Origin: an uncultured bacterium
Lineage (GTDB): Bacteria > Planctomycetota > JAJSAM01 > JAJVHW01
Assembly: GCA_937996235.1 (NCBI GenBank)
Contig: CALKVK010000038.1
Coordinates: 259,023-323,022 of the forward strand
DNA length: 64,000 nucleotides
Direction: 5' to 3'
Positions 59,690-64,000 of this stretch are shown here, piece after piece. The stretch's first letter is position 1; every line of letters starts with the position of its first letter. The translations under genes and the position numbers were made by a program. A model generated the notes under the pieces. The model was not told the DNA's origin, searched no databases, and was given only the letters and a program-made list of their open reading frames with translations.

Positions 59690-61230
59690 ATGGTTGCCAG
59701 CTCCCGCCCTGTCCTGCGCGTGACGTCCGCCGCCCTGCTGCTCGCCGCGTGCGCGACGTCGCCGCCGCCGCACGCCGCGCCCGACGTCACCACGCAGGCG
59801 CCGCGCGCAGCCCCGGAGCCCGCCGCGCCGCCCGTCGCCGCGCCCGAGCAGGCGCCGCCGAGCGCGCTCGCGACGCAGTACGGCGACGTCGTCGCGCGCA
59901 TCGCCGCAGCCGCGGCGAGCGACGGCCTCGCGTACGAGCGCCTGCAACACCTGTGCGATGTCATCGGCCCGCGGCTCTCCGGGTCGGAGGGGCTCGAACG
60001 CGCCGTGGCGTGGACGGCCCGGACGATGCGCGACGACGGGCTCGACGCCGTGCACGTGCAGGAGGTGCAGGTGCCGCACTGGGTGCGCGGGCGCGAGGGC
60101 GCGCGGCTCGTCGAGCCGCGCACGACGCCGCTGCGCATGCTCGGTCTCGGCAACTCCGTCGGCACGCCCGAGGGCGGCATCACCGCCGAGCTCGTGGTGG
60201 CGCGCGACTTCGCCGAGCTCGACGCGCTCGGCGACGCGCCGCGCGGACGCATCGTGCTCTTCGACGCGGCCATGCCGCCGTACGACGCGGAGCGCGGCTC
60301 CGGGTACGGCGAGACCGTGATCTACCGCAGCATCGGCGCGAGCCGCGCCGCCGCGCGCGGCGCCGTCGCGTGTCTCGTGCGCTCGGTGACGGCGCGCAGT
60401 CTCGCGACGCCGCACACGGGCATGCTGCGTTACGAGCGCGAGGCGCCGGAGATCCCCGCCGCCGCCGTCTGCACCGAGGACTCCGCGATGCTCGCGCGGC
60501 TCGTGCGCGCGGGCGAGCGCGTCGTCGTACACCTCGAGATGGAGGCGCACTTCGAGGCGGACGCGCCGTCGGGCAACGTCATCGGCGAGATCACCGGCAG
60601 CGAGTTGCCGGACGAGGTCGTGCTGCTCGCGGCGCACCTCGACTCGTGGGACGTCGGCCAGGGCGCGCACGACGACGGCGGCAACTGCATGGCGGTGCTC
60701 GACGCGCTGCGGCTGCTGCGCTCGCTCGGCCTGCGGCCGCGCCGCACGATCCGCGCGGTCCTCTTCACGAACGAGGAGAACGGACTGCGCGGCTCGCGCG
60801 ACTACGTGAACGCGCACGCGCTCGAGATCGCGCGCTACCAGGCGGCGATCGAGGCGGACTCCGGCAGCTACCGGCCGCTCGGCTTCACCGCGCCCGCCGC
60901 GAAGGACGAGCGCTCGAGCGCCGTGCGCGCGCGCCTCGAGGAGGTCGCGGCGCTGCTCCGACCGCTCGGCGCGGACCGACTGCGCGACGGCGGCGGGGGC
61001 GCGGACATCGGCGCGATGGGCGCCTTCGGCGTGCCGCTGCTCGGTCTCGACGTCGAGGGCAGCCGCTACTTCGACGTGCACCACACGTGGGCCGACACCT
61101 TCGACAAGATCGACCGCGACGAGCTCCTCGCGTGCGAGGCGGTGCTCGCGGCGACCGCGTACGTGCTGGCCGACATGCCCGAGCGGCTCGCGCCGCCGCA
61201 GGCAGACGCGCCCCCCGAAGGAGCCTCGCG

Positions 61231-61234
<4 letters not shown>
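59690..61234 (+). CDS. M28 family zinc peptidase (lipoprotein)
   Basis: A 514-residue aminopeptidase/carboxypeptidase of the PGCP/Q type, with a lipoprotein signal (LLLAAC, Cys about 21) and a Pro/Ala-rich linker to about residue 60. A PA-like insert (TARSLATPHTGML, EIPAAAVCTEDSAML) precedes the catalytic part. Zinc ligands are visible: His and Asp in LAAHLDSWD, Asp in GAHDDGGN, Glu-Glu in FTNEENGLRGS, Asp in EADSG and His in VHHTWADTFD. It would trim dipeptides or short peptides in the envelope. The ATG is 6 bases after TAGAGT. Its TGA overlaps the M20 gene start (ATGA). Confidence 0.93.
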
Positions 61235-62658
<1,424 letters not shown>

Positions 62659-62679
62659 CGGGCGGCGCGCGCCGGCGCG

Positions 62680-63138
62680 TCAGCGTTCGCGGCGGCGCGG
62701 CGTGCTGTCGTTCTGCTCGAACAGCGCGCGCACGGTCGGGCGCGACAGGACGATCAGCGTGAAGACGCCGAGCGCCGTGCCGAGCGGCACGGAGAGGCAG
62801 TCGAAGCCCGCGGCGATCATGCACAGCGTGCGGCGGCGGTACGCGTGGAGCGAGCGCGCCGCGACGATCGACAGCACGCAGCCGCCGATGCCGAACACGA
62901 ACAGGAGGATCCCGACGCCGACGAACATGGTCGTGAAGAGCGTCGCGAACTGCTCCGGCGGAGGGCCCCCGCGGCTCTGTCGCGCCATGTCATCCCGGAT
63001 CCAGCCGCCGATGGCGGGCCCCATCAGCGCGTAGACGATGCCGAGCAGCCCCTGCAGCGCCCCGAGTGCGGCCCAGACGTAGTGGAGGATCCCGAGCAGT
63101 TTCAGGTGCTCGCGGTCCCGGTCGTACGGCGCGTCCAT
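62680..63138 (-). CDS. small polytopic membrane protein of unknown function
   Basis: A 152-residue protein with about four hydrophobic segments: 15-35 (HYVWAALGALQGLLGIVYALMG is this region), 67-92, 103-114 and 117-132. The N-terminus DRDREHLKLLGILHYV resembles the start of many DUF-type planctomycete membrane proteins that have LRLLSIFHYVVAGL. The second half has TMFVGVGILLFVFGIGGC. No catalytic motif is seen. ATG at 63138 has GGAGGGAG upstream. It converges with the M20 gene. Confidence 0.78.
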   Translation of the reverse strand: MDAPYDRDREHLKLLGILHYVWAALGALQGLLGIVYALMGPAIGGWIRDDMARQSRGGPPPEQFATLFTTMFVGVGILLFVFGIGGCVLSIVAARSLHAYRRRTLCMIAAGFDCLSVPLGTALGVFTLIVLSRPTVRALFEQNDSTPRRRER

Positions 63139-63200
63139 GCGGCTCCCTCCTCCGTTCCCCGAGTGTCGCGCAACCGCCCCCCGCGCCGCGCGTTCGCCCC

Positions 63201-63327
63201 CTCCCGTTCCGAAGGGGACGGTCCTCGCCCAGCCTCGCAACGCAACTCCCCGTTACGAAGGGGACGGTCCTCGCGCAGGCTCGGAGCGGAAACCCCCGTT
63301 GCGACGGGGACGGACCTCGCACCTCGT
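63201..63327. repeat. tandem REP-like units, three copies of about 46 bases
   Basis: Units begin at 63201, 63246 and 63292. The core CCGTTNCGAAGGGGACGGTCC is followed by TCGCNCAGNCTCG in the first two copies and is shortened in the third. CCCC and GGGG within each unit can form a small stem. The same core is found at 4572-4804. Confidence 0.7.
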
Positions 63328-63401
63328 CTGCCCGCCGGCGGGAGCAGCGGCTCTCGATCGGGCGCACGGCCCACGCTGCACGCTGCACGGGTTCGCCCGC
63401 C

Positions 63402-63482
63402 AGGCTCGCAGGAGTGTCCCCGACGCAGCTTCCCGTTACGGCTCGAGGCTGCAGGCAGGACCGTCCCCTTCGCAACGGGAGG
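63402..63482. repeat. inverted copies of the REP-like unit
   Basis: AGGCTCGCAGGAGTGTCCCC at 63402-63421 and GGACCGTCCCCTTCGCAACG within 63445-63480 are reverse complements of the units at 63201-63300 and of the 4572-4804 arms. They make the region palindromic as a whole. Confidence 0.65.
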
Positions 63483-63564
63483 GGGACGGAATCGCAACGC
63501 CGCGACCGGTTGCCCGGCCGCGGCGTGCTTGGGGTAGGGCGCCCTCCCCGCGCGGGGAGAGCTG

Positions 63565-63851
63565 GCAGCCTGTCGGAGCCGTGCGCACGCCCCACGACGT
63601 GGCGCCGGGGACCCGGATGCAAGGCGGACCGACGAAGGCACCCCCGACGGGTTGTCGAGGAGGTCCAACGCCGCAGACGGGTCCCCGGCGCCGCGCCCCG
63701 TGACTGCGGATGCAGGAGCGGGGTCGGCGGAGGCCGGGCCGACGCTGCGTTGGATCTCCTCCGCAGGTCGACGGACCTTCGTCGTCGATCCGCCTTGCGA
63801 CGACCCGGCCTCCGTCGATCGTGGAGCGCGCGCACGGCTCCGACAGGCTGC
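63565..63851. repeat. inverted pair of structured elements with 22-bp terminal repeats
   Basis: Left end 63565-63586 and right end 63830-63851 are perfect 22-base inverted repeats (GCAGCCTGTCGGAGCCGTGC plus GC). Inside, each copy has a variable stem enclosing a conserved loop of about 63 bases with GCAAGGCGGAYCGACGAAGG-like and GGAGNTCCAACGC-like blocks. Copy 1 stem: 63601-63615 with 63678-63692, 15 bp. Copy 2 stem: 63728-63738 with 63804-63814, 11 bp. The stems differ in sequence but stay complementary. No coding capacity or flanking duplication is seen. Confidence 0.75.
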
Positions 63852-63879
63852 TCGGGGGGGGAACCCCGGCTCGAACCCG

Positions 63880-64000
63880 CTATGCGTGGTTCGCGCCGTC
63901 GTCACCACCACCGTTCCGGCCGCTGTTGGACCCGCCGCCGCCCGAGTTGCCGCCACCGCCGTTGTCGTCACCGGCCGGGTCGTCCGCGCCGTTGCCGCCA
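63880..64000 (-). CDS. C-terminal tail of a truncated Gly/Asn/Asp-rich protein
   Basis: The last 39 residues of a minus-strand gene that enters from the right edge, ending in the TAG at 63880-63882. The tail (GGNGADDPAGDDNGGGG and GRNGGGDDGANHA) is low-complexity Gly/Asn/Asp. Reading frame and stop are consistent, but no domain is visible. It may be a linker-rich end of a secreted or calcium-binding protein; the function is unknown. Confidence 0.55.
   Translation of the reverse strand, partial: GGNGADDPAGDDNGGGGNSGGGGSNSGRNGGGDDGANHA

Larger units (their letters stand above)
63139..63879. other. 741-base gene-free region with two repeat systems
   Basis: No gene is convincing here. The left part holds tandem and inverted copies of the GGGGACGGTCCTCG repeat (63201-63482). 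The right part is the inverted pair of structured elements (63565-63851). Reading frames crossing it lack gene-like codon structure. Confidence 0.6.

Noticed and set aside
63201..63327. CRISPR array
   Set aside because: Only three imperfect units in direct contact, no unique spacers of constant length, and no cas genes; the unit also occurs inverted and at 4.6 kb.
63866..63900. tRNA 3' half (GGCTCGAACCC looks like a T-arm)
   Set aside because: No matching acceptor, anticodon or D-arm can be found on either strand, and the segment adjoins a coding tail in frame.

Overview
The window is about 64 kb of very G+C-rich bacterial DNA (clearly above 70% by eye, with strong G/C third-position bias), densely packed with genes on both strands. 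It holds roughly 50 genes and no rRNA, tRNA, CRISPR array or intact insertion sequence that I can see. The gene content points to a Planctomycetota-like or related uncultured lineage: a kinase with PEGA and formylglycine-enzyme-like modules beside a sigma factor, an FG-GAP/UnbV lipoprotein, a tricorn-like S41 protease, secreted HEAT and von Willebrand proteins, a PEP-CTERM-like protein, and phasin-type polyhydroxyalkanoate (PHA) granule proteins. This placement is inference from gene families; there is no marker gene.

Layout. 1-8.5 kb: a truncated gene, an aldo/keto reductase with a PHA-system protein, a serine hydrolase, a secreted cyclase-fold protein, a palindromic repeat, a phosphoesterase lipoprotein, and a TauE-like transporter coupled to Aat. 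8.7-14.1 kb: a membrane-anchored trypsin-like protease overlapping a three-domain phospholipid-recycling fusion (MFS + PlsC + acyl-ACP ligase), overlapping a DUF2007/zinc-ribbon protein. 14.4-25.1 kb: secreted and lipoprotein genes, the tricorn-like protease, an LpxL-type acyltransferase, and a GNAT-phasin-FHA cluster. 25.1-31 kb: a sigma factor and receptor kinase overlapping by 4 bases, a glutathione-peroxidase-like lipoprotein and an NKWYS-type sulfotransferase. 30.7-37.6 kb: a five-gene TolC-HlyD-MacB-type export operon ending in an FG-GAP lipoprotein. 37.7-45 kb: a metzincin protease, a HEAT protein and a 1070-residue secreted protein. 45-54 kb: an HtrA protease coupled to a sigma-54 activator, a PEP-CTERM-like protein, a HEAT/VWA protein, a beta-helix protein and a MATE exporter. 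53.9-63.1 kb: a GNAT-GT2 pair, cystathionine beta-synthase, a secretin-like protein, a PP2C-like phosphatase, an M28-M20 peptidase pair and a small membrane protein. 63.1-64 kb: repeats and the tail of a truncated gene.

Two features are not explained by the gene list. First, many genes start exactly 6 (or 7) bases after a TANNNT box, with no Shine-Dalgarno sequence and usually a GTG start. This is the signature of leaderless transcription and helped set several starts. Second, at 63565-63851 there is an inverted pair of about 125-base elements. They share a 22-base perfect terminal repeat and a conserved loop, but each closes its loop with a stem of different yet self-complementary sequence, so the structure appears to be conserved by covariation. 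A separate palindromic, REP-like repeat family built on GGGGACGGTCCTCG occurs at 4572-4804 and 63201-63482.

Functional themes: envelope and secretion (export pump, proteases, lipid A-like and phospholipid acyltransferases), PHA storage, and signal transduction (kinase/sigma, FHA, PP2C, sigma-54 activator). About a third of the genes are secreted or lipoprotein-anchored proteins without an assignable function.
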